Source: Pseudomonas sp. JM0905a
GTDB taxonomy: Bacteria; Pseudomonadota; Gammaproteobacteria; Pseudomonadales; Pseudomonadaceae
DNA length: 64,000 bases
Direction of reading: 5' to 3'
Assembly (NCBI RefSeq): GCF_014700075.1
Contig: NZ_JACXBU010000004.1
Span: 310,001 to 374,000, forward strand
The notes beneath the pieces are model-generated. The model saw nothing but the letters and a program-made list of their open reading frames with translations, searched no databases and was not told where the DNA came from. The position numbers and the translations under genes were made by a program. This document shows, one piece after another, positions 54,444-63,700 of the stretch (its first letter is position 1; each line of letters begins with the position of its first letter).

Positions 54444-54797
54444 TCAGGCCTCCTCTACCGCGTGGGCCGAACGGGAAGCGCCCTGCCCTTCGAGGCGTTC
54501 GAGGCGCTGGCGCATCTCGGCCAGTTGCTGCTCCAGCTCCGCCTTCGGCGTGCTGAAGCCCCAGCCGCGATCGTCGCGGTACAACATCGCCCAGATCCAC
54601 AGGAACGGCCAGATCGCATGAAGGGTGAACAGGCTCACCCAGCCAGCGGCATGGATGGCGTCCTGGTGCGGGTGGTTGCGCCGCTTGGAGATTTCATAAG
54701 GGATGTCGTGGATCACGATGATGCCGTAGAACAGCACGATCACGACGAAGAACAGCACGCCAAGGGCGAAGTAATCGAGAATCCCGTCACTTACCAT
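54444..54797 (-). CDS. DUF3302 inner-membrane protein (YiaW-like)
   Basis: 117 residues from ATG 54797; a longer frame to 54929 lacks family likeness. Two transmembrane helices (DYFALGVLFFVVIVLFYGIIVI and AAGWVSLFTLHAIWPFLWIWAML) around a loop HDIPYEISKRRNHPHQDAIHA typical of DUF3302, then a short coiled coil (KAELEQQLAEMRQRLERLEGQ). Its constant partner is the HlyD-type protein downstream, so it probably forms part of that transport complex. Confidence 0.87.
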   Translation of the reverse strand: MVSDGILDYFALGVLFFVVIVLFYGIIVIHDIPYEISKRRNHPHQDAIHAAGWVSLFTLHAIWPFLWIWAMLYRDDRGWGFSTPKAELEQQLAEMRQRLERLEGQGASRSAHAVEEA

Positions 54798-54917
54798 TTC
54801 ATCACCTGGTTTTCGGGGGGAGGACATCCGCATCCGGTTGGATTGTGCAAGGCGTCGGACTTGTTGCGGATTTGTGGCCAGGCCGTCGCGCGCCAGGGTT
54901 TCCGGCGCACACGAAAA

Positions 54918-54940
54918 GGAACCGGCCATTGACCGGTTCC
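54918..54940 (-). terminator. Hairpin after the DUF3313 lipoprotein gene
   Basis: An 8-bp stem GGAACCGG / CCGGTTCC with a 7-base loop, about 30 bases after the stop, followed on the minus strand by TTTTCG. A plausible rho-independent terminator. Confidence 0.65.
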
Positions 54941-54968
54941 CACCTGGAGGTTTATCGGGGGAGGCCCG

Positions 54969-55625
54969 TCAGGGCCTGAAGTCGCGCGCGTCCCGCGCCC
55001 AGTCGTCGAGCACCGGCTTGAGGTCATCCAGCACCAGCGGCGTCTTGCGGTTTTCCAGGCTCAAGCCCTGTCCCTTGCGCACCGCCCTGACGACGGGCTT
55101 GCCGCTGGCCGCGTCCACCGCTTCCACTTCGGCGTAGATGGCCACTTCCTGGTCGCGCGTTCCCACCGCCGTGGTGGTGGCAGCCGCCAGCAGGGCGATC
55201 GGAATGACCTCGTAGGCCTTCAGGTGCTCGTTGGAGATCGCCACGGCAGAGATGGACGGACGCACGATCAGGGTGTCCGCCTCCGGTGTGCCGACCAGGC
55301 GGGCCTTGCCGATCAGCTCGCGCTGCAGCGCCAGGCGCATGTAGGTGGCGATCTGGTCCATGGTCTGCTGGCTCATCTGGTCGCTGGGGGTCGGGGCCGG
55401 ATGGAACACCGGCTTTTCCACCAGGAGCGTGCCGTAGCGCTTCGGGTCAAAGTCCGGTGCCGTCCAGCGCAGCACGGGCTGGCCGCTGGCGGACATCTTC
55501 TCTTCGAGCTGCGAGTAATCCCTCAGAAAGCCCGAATACTCCTCGGGCTGGGTGACCTTGCTGGAACAGCCGCTGCCCAGCATAACGATCGCTGCCAGCG
55601 CAAATCCGAATAGCGGTTTCACCAT
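54969..55625 (-). CDS. DUF3313 lipoprotein
   Basis: 218 residues from ATG 55625. Lipoprotein signal MVKPLFGFALAAIVMLGSGC with Cys20. Then EEYSGFLRDYSQLEEK, the defining start of DUF3313, followed by DFDPKRYGTLLVEKPVFHP and a long IATYMRLALQRELIGKARLVGTPEADTL helix-strand part. Monocistronic by spacing. The family is common in proteobacteria and of unknown function. Confidence 0.88.
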   Translation of the reverse strand: MVKPLFGFALAAIVMLGSGCSSKVTQPEEYSGFLRDYSQLEEKMSASGQPVLRWTAPDFDPKRYGTLLVEKPVFHPAPTPSDQMSQQTMDQIATYMRLALQRELIGKARLVGTPEADTLIVRPSISAVAISNEHLKAYEVIPIALLAAATTTAVGTRDQEVAIYAEVEAVDAASGKPVVRAVRKGQGLSLENRKTPLVLDDLKPVLDDWARDARDFRP

Positions 55626-55972
55626 AGAAGACTCCAGGTTTGACGGGGTTGACCCTGCGGGTTGCACCCCTCTTCTGACTGGCGGCAAAGCCTATGGATG
55701 AGCGCTTTTCAGCACTTCGCATTTCACGACAGATTTTTAGCATTTCATGACAGTGTGACGGGGTTCCTTGCAACAAAACGTGTCGGACTTTCCTGAAAAT
55801 CCCCCGGCCAGCGAAACCGGTTTGAGGTTCCATTCACCAGTCGCCTGGTCCATCTGACCGTCATTCCGTACGACAGCCGCGACCGTCTGGGCAATTTCGA
55901 CGAATGCCTGTTCGCGTCCGGCGACACAACTGGTAAAACTGGCGGCGTCGCCGAAGAGTCCTTTCGCCAGCC
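55626..55972. other. Divergent intergenic region between DUF3313 lipoprotein and chaC
   Basis: About 350 bases with the promoters for both genes presumably inside. An imperfect repeat CATTTCACGACAG / CATTTCATGACAG near 55720-55752 stands out, about 100 bases upstream of the lipoprotein; it could be a pair of regulator sites. Confidence 0.45.
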
Positions 55973-56632
55973 ATGCACGGCCCCGACCCCAGCGTACAGA
56001 GCATTCCCTACCCACCGCTGCTCGACCAGCCGGCGCAACTCACCCGCGCCGAACTGCTCGCCTCCCTGGAAAACACCATGGCCCGCCACAGGGGCGGTCC
56101 GGTCTGGCTGTTCGCCTACGGCTCGCTGATCTGGCGGCCGGAATGTCCCACGGAAGAAAGGCGCCGCGCGCGCATCCACGGCTACCATCGCGGGCTCTAC
56201 CTCTGGTCCCTGATCCATCGCGGCACTCCGGAATCTCCGGGGCTGGTGCTGGGCCTGGACCGTGGCGGCTCCTGTGCAGGTTTCGCCTACCGACTGCCGG
56301 AGGAACAGCTGCAGGAGCACCTGATCGCCCTTTGGCAGCGGGAAATGCCCGATGCGGCCTACGAGCCCAAATGGCTCAACTGCCAACTGGAGAGAGGCCC
56401 CAAGGTGAAGGCCCTGGGCTTCGTGCTGCGGCGTGACTTCGCCTGCTATGCCGGCGCACTGCCGGACCACGTGCTGCGCCAGGTCTTCGACGGCGCCAGC
56501 GGTCATTACGGCAGCACACGGGACTATGTGGAAAAGACCGCGAACATCCTGCGAGCCCACGCCATGCCCGACCGCAAGCTGGAGGAAGCCCTGGTGCGCT
56601 GCTGCAAACAGGGTGCGCTGAGTTTCAGCTGA
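55973..56632 (+). CDS. chaC: Glutathione-specific gamma-glutamylcyclotransferase (ChaC family)
   Basis: 219 residues. The substrate-binding loop is WLFAYGSLIWRPE near residue 45, followed by the ARIHGYHRGLYLWSLIHRGTPESPGLVLGLDRGGSCAGFAYRLP core typical of ChaC, and the C-terminal GHYGSTRDYVEKTA segment. ChaC degrades glutathione to 5-oxoproline and Cys-Gly. Confidence 0.9.
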   Translation: MHGPDPSVQSIPYPPLLDQPAQLTRAELLASLENTMARHRGGPVWLFAYGSLIWRPECPTEERRRARIHGYHRGLYLWSLIHRGTPESPGLVLGLDRGGSCAGFAYRLPEEQLQEHLIALWQREMPDAAYEPKWLNCQLERGPKVKALGFVLRRDFACYAGALPDHVLRQVFDGASGHYGSTRDYVEKTANILRAHAMPDRKLEEALVRCCKQGALSFS

Positions 56633-56786
56633 TCGCTGTGGGTCCAACCTCTCGCCTGCGATCGCTGCCTGGCGCCTCGGATTCCTTATCCACAACACGA
56701 AAGATCACACAATGTGTTTGCCTTGAATTCCTACAGGGCCCGTGCGTAGCGTTTCGAGCCCGCCAGCCGCTACGAGCACCCCGCGC

Positions 56787-57056
56787 ATGACTTCGCATCG
56801 TTTTCCCACCCTGGAAGACTTCCCCATCGACGTTCTGGATGTGCGCGCCGACGCCAGCCCCGAGGCTTGCCACCGACTGGGCGACTACCGCCTGGCTCAG
56901 GTTTCCAACCTGATCGAGCGCCTGCGCCACGAGCGGAATGCCGGTGCCTCCGGCCAGCTGCGCCAGGAGGTCCTGCTATCGGCGATGGAAGCGCTGCTGA
57001 TGGATGCCCACCTGATGTATGCGCGGGCTCATGGACGGGCCGGTAGCAAGGCCTAG
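56787..57056 (+). CDS. Small hypothetical protein
   Basis: 89 residues from ATG 56787. Mostly helical and charged (RLGDYRLAQVSNLIERLRHERN, QLRQEVLLSAMEALLMDAHLMYARAHGR). No family recognised. It lies 154 bases after chaC on the same strand. Confidence 0.55.
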   Translation: MTSHRFPTLEDFPIDVLDVRADASPEACHRLGDYRLAQVSNLIERLRHERNAGASGQLRQEVLLSAMEALLMDAHLMYARAHGRAGSKA

Positions 57057-57079
57057 CCCGAGCTGGCACCTCTTTTGTT

Positions 57080-57225
57080 TTGTGGGGGCGAATTCATTCG
57101 CGAAAGGGATTGGCACCACGCTGACCTGACACCGCCCTCACCCCAACCCTCTCCCAGCGGGAGAGGGAGCCGTCCGTGCCAGCTCGGCAGTTGCTGGCCT
57201 TTCCTGTAGGGGCGATTTCAATCGC
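57080..57225. repeat. Cluster of intergenic palindromes after nirD
   Basis: Three palindromes in 150 bases between convergent genes: GCGAAT-TC-ATTCGC near 57087-57101, CCCTCTCCC-AGCG-GGGAGAGGG near 57142-57166, and GGCGATT-TC-AATCGCC near 57209-57224. The first and third share the same structure (GCGA[AT]T-TC-A[AT]TCGC), a frequent Pseudomonas repeat. Confidence 0.7.
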
Positions 57226-57263
57226 CAGGCAGGGCACCGCCCTGCCCTTCTTGAAACATCTCT

Positions 57264-57632
57264 TCAAACCACTCCGATTTCCACCACATCCCCTTGCAAC
57301 CTGACCGGCCATACCCGCAGCTTCTGCTCCGGATACTCCAGGCAAGAACCGTCCTCCAGGCGGTAGTGCTGCTTGTAGAGCGGCGAGGCGATCACCAGGG
57401 AGCCGCCCAGGTGGCCGACGATGCCACGGCCGATCACGTTGGCATGGGCCAGTGGGTCGTGGTTCTGCACCGCGAACAATTGCTCGCCCTCCTCGCCTTT
57501 CAGATAGAAGAGCGCCACCTGGATATTGCTCACCCAGGCCACCACGCCTGAGTTGGGCACCAAGTCTTCCCGGCGGCAGACGGGCTGCCAGCGGCCCCGG
57601 ACCTCATTGCGTTGCAGGCTTGCTTCGATCAT
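57264..57632 (-). CDS. nirD: Nitrite reductase small subunit NirD
   Basis: 122 residues. Rieske-like fold without the Fe-S cysteines and histidines, as normal for NirD: WQPVCRREDLVPNSGVVAWV, VQNHDPLAHANVIGRGIVG, SPLYKQHYRLEDGSCLEYPE. Start overlaps the nirB stop (ATGA). Forms the assimilatory NADH nitrite reductase with NirB. Confidence 0.95.
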   Translation of the reverse strand: MIEASLQRNEVRGRWQPVCRREDLVPNSGVVAWVSNIQVALFYLKGEEGEQLFAVQNHDPLAHANVIGRGIVGHLGGSLVIASPLYKQHYRLEDGSCLEYPEQKLRVWPVRLQGDVVEIGVV

Positions 57633-60190
57633 CAGACCACCTCCTCGGCTACAGGGATCAGCGTGAGCTCGGCCGCCGTTGCCGGACGGATCTGCCCACG
57701 TTCATTGACGAAATGGATATCCGGATCACCGCGCCCGTCGTTGACGAAGGTGCGGAAGCGCTTGAGCTTCTCCGGGTCCTTGATGGCGTTGGCCCACTCG
57801 CATTCGTAGCGGTCCACCACCAGTTGCATCTGTGCCTCCAGTTCCTCGGCCAGCCCCAGGCTGTCGTCGATGATCACCGCCTTGAGGTAGTCCAGGCCGC
57901 CCTCCAGGCTCTCGCGCCAGACCGAGGTGCGCTGCAGCTTGTCGGCGGTGCGGATATAGAACATCAGGAAGCGGTCGATGTAGCGGATCAGGGTTTCGTC
58001 ATCGAGGTCGGTTGCGAACAGCTCGGCGTGGCGCGGGCGCATGCCACCGTTGCCACAGACGTAGAGGTTCCAGCCCTTCTCGGTGGCGATCACACCCACG
58101 TCCTTGCTCTGCGCCTCGGCGCATTCGCGGGTGCAGCCGGACACGGCGAACTTCAGCTTGTGCGGCGAGCGCAGGCCCTTGTAGCGGTTCTCGATGTCCA
58201 GGGCCATCTTCACGCTGTCCTGCACGCCATAGCGGCACCAGGTACTGCCGACGCAGGACTTCACGGTACGGGTGGACTTGCCATAGGCGTGGCCGGTCTC
58301 GAACCCGGCGGCGATCAGCTCGCCCCAGATTTCCGGCAGTTCGTGGAGCTGGGCGCCGAACAGGTCGATGCGCTGGCCGCCGGTGATCTTGGTGTAGAGC
58401 TTGTACTTCTTCGCCACCTCGCCAATGGCGATCAGGCCTTCCGGGGTGATCTCGCCGCCGGGGATGCGCGGCACCACCGAGTAGGTGCCGTTCTTCTGCA
58501 TGTTGGCCATGAAGGTGTCGTTGGTGTCCTGCAGCGGCACCAGCCACGGGTTCTGGATCGGTCGGTTCCAGCAGGAAGCGAGGATGGAGCCGATGGCCGG
58601 CTTGCAGATCTCGCAGCCGACAGGGCCGCGGCCGTGCTTGGCGAGCATCTCCTCGAAGGTCTCGATGCCTTCCACCCGCACCAGTGCGTAGAGCTCCTGG
58701 CGGGTGTAGGCGAAGTGCTCGCAGAGGCTCCTATCCACAGCCACCCCACGGGCCGACAGCTCGTGCTCCACCACCTGCTTGAGCAGTGCCGCGCAGCCAC
58801 CGCAACCGGTGGCCGCCTTGGTGCAGGCCTTGACCCCGGCGACGTCGGTGCAGCCACTGTCGATGGCGGAGCAGATAGCGCCCTTGCTGACGTTGTGGCA
58901 GGAGCAGATGGTGGCGGTGGCCGGCAGTGCATCGGCGCCCAGGGCCGGCGCGCCTTCGCCTATCGGCAGGATCAGGCTGGCCGGATCGGCCGGCAGCTTG
59001 ATGCCGTTCTGCACATACTGCAGCAGGGTGTCGTAGTAACTGTTGTCACCCACCAGCACCGCGCCCAGGGCCTGCTTGCCGTCGGCCGAAACCACCAGGC
59101 GGCGATAGCTGGAGGTGGCTTCGTCGATGAAGCGGTAGCTGCGGGCACCCGGCAGTGCGCCGTGGGCGTCGCCGATGGACCCCACGTCCACGCCCAGCAG
59201 CTTCAGTTTGGTGGACATGTCGGCGCCGATGAAGGGATCGGCGTCCTCGCCGCAGAGCTGCGCGGCGACGCTGCGGGCCATCTGGTAGCCGGGGGCGACC
59301 AGGCCGAAGATGCTGCCGTTCCAGGCGGCGCATTCACCGATGGCGTAGATGTCCGCATCCGAGGTCAGGCACTGGCCGTCGATGGCCACGCCGCCGCGCG
59401 CGCCCAGTTCCAGGCCGCACTGACGGGCCAGGGCGTCCTGCGGGCGGATGCCGGCGGAGAAGACGATCAGGTCGGTTTCGAGGAAATCCTCACCGGCGAA
59501 GTTCATCCGGTAGCGGTATTCCTCGCCGGCACTGATGGACTGGGTCGCCTTCGAGAGATGCACCCCCACGCCGAGCGCTTCGATGCGCGCCTTGAGCGCC
59601 TGGCCGCCCTGGTCATCGAGCTGTACCGGCATCAAGCGCGGGGCGAATTCCACCACATGGGCGTCGAGGCCCAGGGACTTCAGTGCGTTGGCGGCCTCCA
59701 GGCCCAGCAGGCCGCCACCCACCACCACACCACGGCGAGCCTGGGCGGCAGCGGCGCGGATGGTGTCGAGATCGGCCAGGGTGCGGTAGACCAGGCGCGA
59801 GTCGCCTTCGGCCCCCTCGATGGGCGGCACGAAGGGATAGGAACCCGTCGCCAGCACCAGCTTGTCGTAGGCCAGGCTGCCATTGGCGGTGATCACCTCA
59901 CGACGTTCGCGGTCGATCTCCAGTACCGGCACGCCCAGGTGCAGGGTCACGCCCGGCGTCTGATAGAGGCTGGCCTCGCTGAGGGCCAGGGATTCCGCAT
60001 CGCGGCCCGTGAAGTATTCGGAAAGGTGCACGCGGTCATAGGCGCGCAGCGGCTCTTCGCTGAAGACTTCGATGCGATAGCGATCCAGGGCGCCGCGCTC
60101 GATCAATTGCTCGACGCAATGATGGCCGACCATGCCATTGCCGATGACGATCAGCGTTTGCACATCAGTGGAAGCGACGTTGGAGTTCAT
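57632..60190 (-). CDS. nirB: Assimilatory NAD(P)H nitrite reductase large subunit
   Basis: 852 residues from ATG 60190; the frame is open upstream through the leader but that is not coding. N-terminal FAD/NAD domains (IVIGNGMVGHHCVEQL, GVVVGGGLLGLEAANALKSLG), the BFD-like [2Fe-2S] domain with CSCHNVSKGAICSAI and CTKAATGCGGC (about 415-470), then ferredoxin-like and siroheme domains. The siroheme/[4Fe-4S] cysteines are CVGSTWC (C-x5-C) and CTREC (C-x3-C). Reduces nitrite to ammonium in the cytoplasm. Expression is predicted to be controlled by sigma54 and by an antitermination leader (see 60231-60410). Confidence 0.96.
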   Translation of the reverse strand: MNSNVASTDVQTLIVIGNGMVGHHCVEQLIERGALDRYRIEVFSEEPLRAYDRVHLSEYFTGRDAESLALSEASLYQTPGVTLHLGVPVLEIDRERREVITANGSLAYDKLVLATGSYPFVPPIEGAEGDSRLVYRTLADLDTIRAAAAQARRGVVVGGGLLGLEAANALKSLGLDAHVVEFAPRLMPVQLDDQGGQALKARIEALGVGVHLSKATQSISAGEEYRYRMNFAGEDFLETDLIVFSAGIRPQDALARQCGLELGARGGVAIDGQCLTSDADIYAIGECAAWNGSIFGLVAPGYQMARSVAAQLCGEDADPFIGADMSTKLKLLGVDVGSIGDAHGALPGARSYRFIDEATSSYRRLVVSADGKQALGAVLVGDNSYYDTLLQYVQNGIKLPADPASLILPIGEGAPALGADALPATATICSCHNVSKGAICSAIDSGCTDVAGVKACTKAATGCGGCAALLKQVVEHELSARGVAVDRSLCEHFAYTRQELYALVRVEGIETFEEMLAKHGRGPVGCEICKPAIGSILASCWNRPIQNPWLVPLQDTNDTFMANMQKNGTYSVVPRIPGGEITPEGLIAIGEVAKKYKLYTKITGGQRIDLFGAQLHELPEIWGELIAAGFETGHAYGKSTRTVKSCVGSTWCRYGVQDSVKMALDIENRYKGLRSPHKLKFAVSGCTRECAEAQSKDVGVIATEKGWNLYVCGNGGMRPRHAELFATDLDDETLIRYIDRFLMFYIRTADKLQRTSVWRESLEGGLDYLKAVIIDDSLGLAEELEAQMQLVVDRYECEWANAIKDPEKLKRFRTFVNDGRGDPDIHFVNERGQIRPATAAELTLIPVAEEVV

Positions 60191-60230
60191 AGGTAGCACC
60201 CGGCCCAAGCCAATCACGTTTTCTGGGGGC

Positions 60231-60269
60231 AAAAAAAAGCGCCTGGGACTACTCGTCCCAGGCGCCTTT
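60231..60269 (-). terminator. Intrinsic terminator in the nirB leader (attenuator)
   Basis: An 11-bp perfect stem (GCGCCTGGGAC / GTCCCAGGCGC) with a 5-base loop, followed on the minus strand by eight T residues. It stands about 40 bases before the nirB ATG, inside the leader. Its 5' arm is shared with the second ANTAR-type hairpin, so the two are mutually exclusive. Confidence 0.9.
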
Positions 60270-60309
60270 GCCTGTTCGTTCTTCGATGCCGCCGAGCTAC
60301 TTTGCTCAG
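60259..60309 (-). promoter_or_regulatory. ANTAR-type two-hairpin antitermination element, nirB leader
   Basis: P1 is CTGAGC-AAAGTA-GCTCGG (60309-60292) and P2 is CAGGC-AAAGGC-GCCTG (60274-60259). Both have six-base loops with A at position 1 and G at position 4, the signature recognised by ANTAR proteins such as NasR/NasT. P2 overlaps the terminator 5' arm. Binding of the antiterminator under nitrate would let transcription enter nirBD. Confidence 0.85.
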
Positions 60310-60394
60310 GGCACCTGTAAGCCCGGGGGGAGTGATCGCCTTTGATCTGCCGGGCCGCCCTCCGCACTGTTCGCGGCGGGCCTGGTCCTGCCTA

Positions 60395-60410
60395 TGCAGT
60401 GGCTGTGCCA
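60395..60410 (-). promoter_or_regulatory. Sigma54-type promoter of nirBD
   Basis: TGGCACA-GCCA-CTGCA on the minus strand, with GG and GC exactly 10 bases apart. Predicted start about 60384, giving a leader of about 190 nt before nirB. Fits NtrC/RpoN control of nitrate assimilation. Confidence 0.75.
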
Positions 60411-60652
60411 GATTGCCGAATCGCGCTTTGCGCTTCCTTCCCAACGCCAGCAACGGCGCGGCCTCCAGCAGGTCCGGTAGCTGCCTCGACCGGTGCCGAC
60501 AGCGAATCCGGCGAGCATCCGAGCAAGAACCAAAACGGTGCGAATGCACCTTCCGCGCCCCATCCTGAAGCTCATCCAGCACATGGCGAATCAAGCGGGA
60601 ATTTACCCGCAAGCAGCGTCCCGCCAAGCCTTCACGCGCATCGCAGGGGACT
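60411..60652. other. Shared upstream region of nirBD and nasA
   Basis: About 240 bases between the two divergent sigma54 promoters; enhancer sites for an activator should be here. A dyad GGTGC-GAAT-GCACC is at 60537-60550, though its half sites point the opposite way from the NtrC consensus. Short open frames on both strands look spurious. Confidence 0.45.
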
Positions 60653-60668
60653 TGGCATGTGCCTTGCG
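60653..60668 (+). promoter_or_regulatory. Sigma54-type promoter of the nasA gene
   Basis: TGGCATG-TGCC-TTGCG, GG and GC 10 bases apart. Predicted start about 60679, only a few bases before the first ANTAR-type hairpin. Confidence 0.8.
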
Positions 60669-60681
60669 ATAGCTGCAACAA

Positions 60682-60725
60682 GGCAATCAATGCCGATTGC
60701 CCCACCCCACGACAAAGGCGCCGTG
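60682..60725 (+). promoter_or_regulatory. ANTAR-type two-hairpin antitermination element, nasA leader
   Basis: P1 is GGCAATC-AATGCC-GATTGCC (60682-60701). P2 is CACGAC-AAAGGC-GCCGTG (60708-60725, one A/C mismatch). Both six-base loops have A1 and G4, and the P2 loop AAAGGC is identical to that in the nirB leader. P2 overlaps the following terminator stem. Confidence 0.82.
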
Positions 60726-60763
60726 TCTCCCCCGTTCCGACGGTGGGTGACATGGCGCTTTTT
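60714..60763 (+). terminator. Intrinsic terminator in the nasA leader (attenuator)
   Basis: Stem built from GGCGCC-G-TGTC-T-CCC with GGG-T-GACA-T-GGCGC, followed by TTTTT, ending 22 bases before the nasA ATG. Some mismatches but a clear overall hairpin with a T-run. It cannot form at the same time as P2. Confidence 0.78.
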
Positions 60764-60785
60764 CGTTTCTGCGCAAGGTACGGAT

Positions 60786-63700
60786 ATGGCGAACAAGACA
60801 GTGCGAAGCGTGTGTCCCTATTGCGGCGTCGGCTGCGGCATCGTCATGGAGGTGGCGGACAACCGCGTGGTCAAGGTGAGCGGCGACAAGTCCCACCCGA
60901 CCAACTTCGGCCGCCTCTGCACCAAGGGCAACACCTGCGCCCAGCCGCTGACCGACTCGGGCCGCATGGAGCACGCCTACCTGCGCCATGAACGCAACCG
61001 CGACCCGGTGCGCAGCAGCATCGACCAGGCCATCGGCGACACCGCCCGGCGCCTGCGCGAGCTGCTCGACACCCACGGTCCGGACGCCATTTCCTTCTAT
61101 GTGTCCGGGCAGATGTCCCTGGAGGCCCAGTACCTGGCCAACAAGCTGGCCAAGGGATTCATCCGCACCCGCCACATCGAATCCAATTCGCGGCTGTGCA
61201 TGGCCAGCGCGGGCAGCGGCTACAAGCTCTCCCTCGGTTCCGATGGCCCGCCCGGCGCCTACCAGGACTTCGACAAGGCCGACCTCTTCCTGGTGACCGG
61301 CGCCAACATGGCCGACTGCCACCCGATCCTCTTCCTGCGCATGATGGACAGGGTCAAGGCCGGGGCGAAGCTGATCGTGGTCGACCCGCGCCGCACCGCC
61401 ACCGCCGACAAGGCCAGCCTTTACCTGCCGATCAAGCCGGGGACCGACCTCGCCCTGCTCAACGGCCTGCTCTACCTGCTGCACAGGAACGGCCATACCG
61501 ACCCGGCCTTCATCGCCGCCCATACCCACGGGTGGGAGGCCATGCCGGACTTTCTCGCGGACTACACGCCGGATCGCGTCGCCGCCATCACCGGGCTGCC
61601 TGAAGCGGATATCCGCACGGCCGCCCGATGGATCGGCGAAGCGCAGGACTGGATGAGCTGCTGGACCATGGGCCTCAACCAGAGCACCCACGGCACCTGG
61701 AACACCAACGCACTGTGCAACCTGCACCTGGCCACCGGCGCCATCTGCCGTCCGGGCAGCGGCCCCTTCTCCCTCACCGGCCAGCCCAACGCCATGGGCG
61801 GCCGCGAGATGGGCTACATGGGCCCCGGCCTGCCCGGCCAGCGCTCATTGCTGGTGGACGCCGACCGGGCGTTCATCGAAGACCTGTGGCAGCTGCCGCG
61901 CGGCCACCTGCGCCAGGACGGCGGCAGCGGCACCGTCGCCATGTTCGAGGCGATGGCCGCCGGCGACATCAAGGCCTGCTGGATCATCTGCACCAACCCG
62001 GCGGCCACCGTGCCCAACCGTCGCCTGGCCATCGAAGGCCTGCAGGCGGCCGAACTGGTCATCACCCAGGACGCCTTCCTCGATACCGAAACCAACCGCT
62101 ACGCCGACATTCTCCTGCCCGGCGCGCTCTGGGCCGAAGCGGAAGGCGTGATGATCAACTCCGAGCGCACTCTCACCCTCACCCAGAAAGCCGTGGACGC
62201 CCCCGGCGACAGCCTGCCGGACTGGCAGATCATCGCCCGCGTCGCCTGTGCCATGGGTTTCGAAGAGGCCTTCAGCTATATCTCCGCCGCCGAGGTGTTC
62301 GAGGAAATCAAACGGGCCTGGAACCCGAAGACCGGCTACGACATACGCGGCGCCAGCCATGAACGGCTGCGCCAGGGGCCGATGCAGTGGCCCTGCGCGC
62401 CGGAAAGCGCCGCCAACGCACGCAACCCCGTCCGCTACCTCAACGACGGCGTCAGCCAGGCACCCAGGACCGATGCCGACGGCAGTCGCCCGGCCATCGC
62501 CTTCGCCACCGAGGACGGCAAGGGTGTGTTCCTGGCCCGTCCCCACATGGAGCCGGCGGAGCTGCCCGACGACGAGTTTCCCCTGGTACTCAACACCGGG
62601 CGCGTGCAGCACCAGTGGCACACCCTGACCAAGACCGGCAAGGTCGCCACCCTGAACAAGCTAAACCCCGGCCCCTTCGTGGAGATCCACCCGAGCGATG
62701 CCAGCCGCTTCGGCATCGTTAACAACGGCCAGGTGGAAGTGCGCTCCCGCCGTGGCCGCGCGGTGCTGCCGGCGGTGGTCAGCGACCGGGTGCAGCCGGG
62801 CAACTGCTTTGCGCCCTTCCACTGGAACGACCGCTATGGCGACGACCTGGCGATCAACGCCGTGACCAGCGACGCCATCGACCCCATTTCGCTGCAGCCG
62901 GAGTTCAAGTACAGCGCCGTTGCCCTGGCACCCGTCGCTCCGGCAAGCCCCCAGCTCATCCCATTGGTAGAAGTCGAGCCGGTCGCGGCCAGCGCCGCTG
63001 CCGGTTTTCCAGAGGAACTCGCCGACATGCCGATCAACGCCTTCGCCCGTCTGCTGAACCTCGATGCCAGCGCCGAGCTCTGCCTGGCGCCCACCGAGCA
63101 GCGCTACCTGCAGGGTTACCTGCTCGGCCTGCGCAGCGAGGAGAGCCGCAAGCTGGGCGGCGTGCCCACCCTGCCGACCAGCGCACCGCTTGCCCCGGAA
63201 ACCCGACTGCTGCTGGACGGCATCCTCGCCGGGCTGTTCTCCCGTAGCTGGGAGACGCCTACGCCCGCAGCAGCCGAGGCGCCGGCTGCGGAAAAACCGC
63301 TGCTGGTGCTCTGGTGCTCGCAAACCGGCAATGCGGAAAGCTTCGCCACCCATTGCGCCAACAGCCTCAAGGCCGACGGCCGTGCAGTACAGGTCCGTTC
63401 CATGGACCTCGCCCAGCCTGCCGAATTGGCCGGCGCCGGTGCCGCGCTGCTGATCGCCAGTACCTTCGGCGACGGTGATCCGTCCGACAATGGCGCCGCC
63501 TTCTGGAACGCCCTGAATGCGGAAAGCGCACCTTCGCTGTCCGGGCTGGACTTTGCCGTTCTGGCCATGGGGGATTCCAACTACGACCAGTTCTGCGGCT
63601 TCGGCCGTAAGCTCGACGCCCGCCTCGAAGCCCTCGGCGCGCGCCGCCTGGCACCACGGGTGGACTGCGAGCCGGAGTATGAAGAACCGGCGCAGGCCTG

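Noticed and set aside
60537-60550. GGTGC-GAAT-GCACC dyad as an NtrC site.
   Set aside because: The half sites face the opposite way from the NtrC consensus (GCACC-N-GGTGC), so the match is not convincing.
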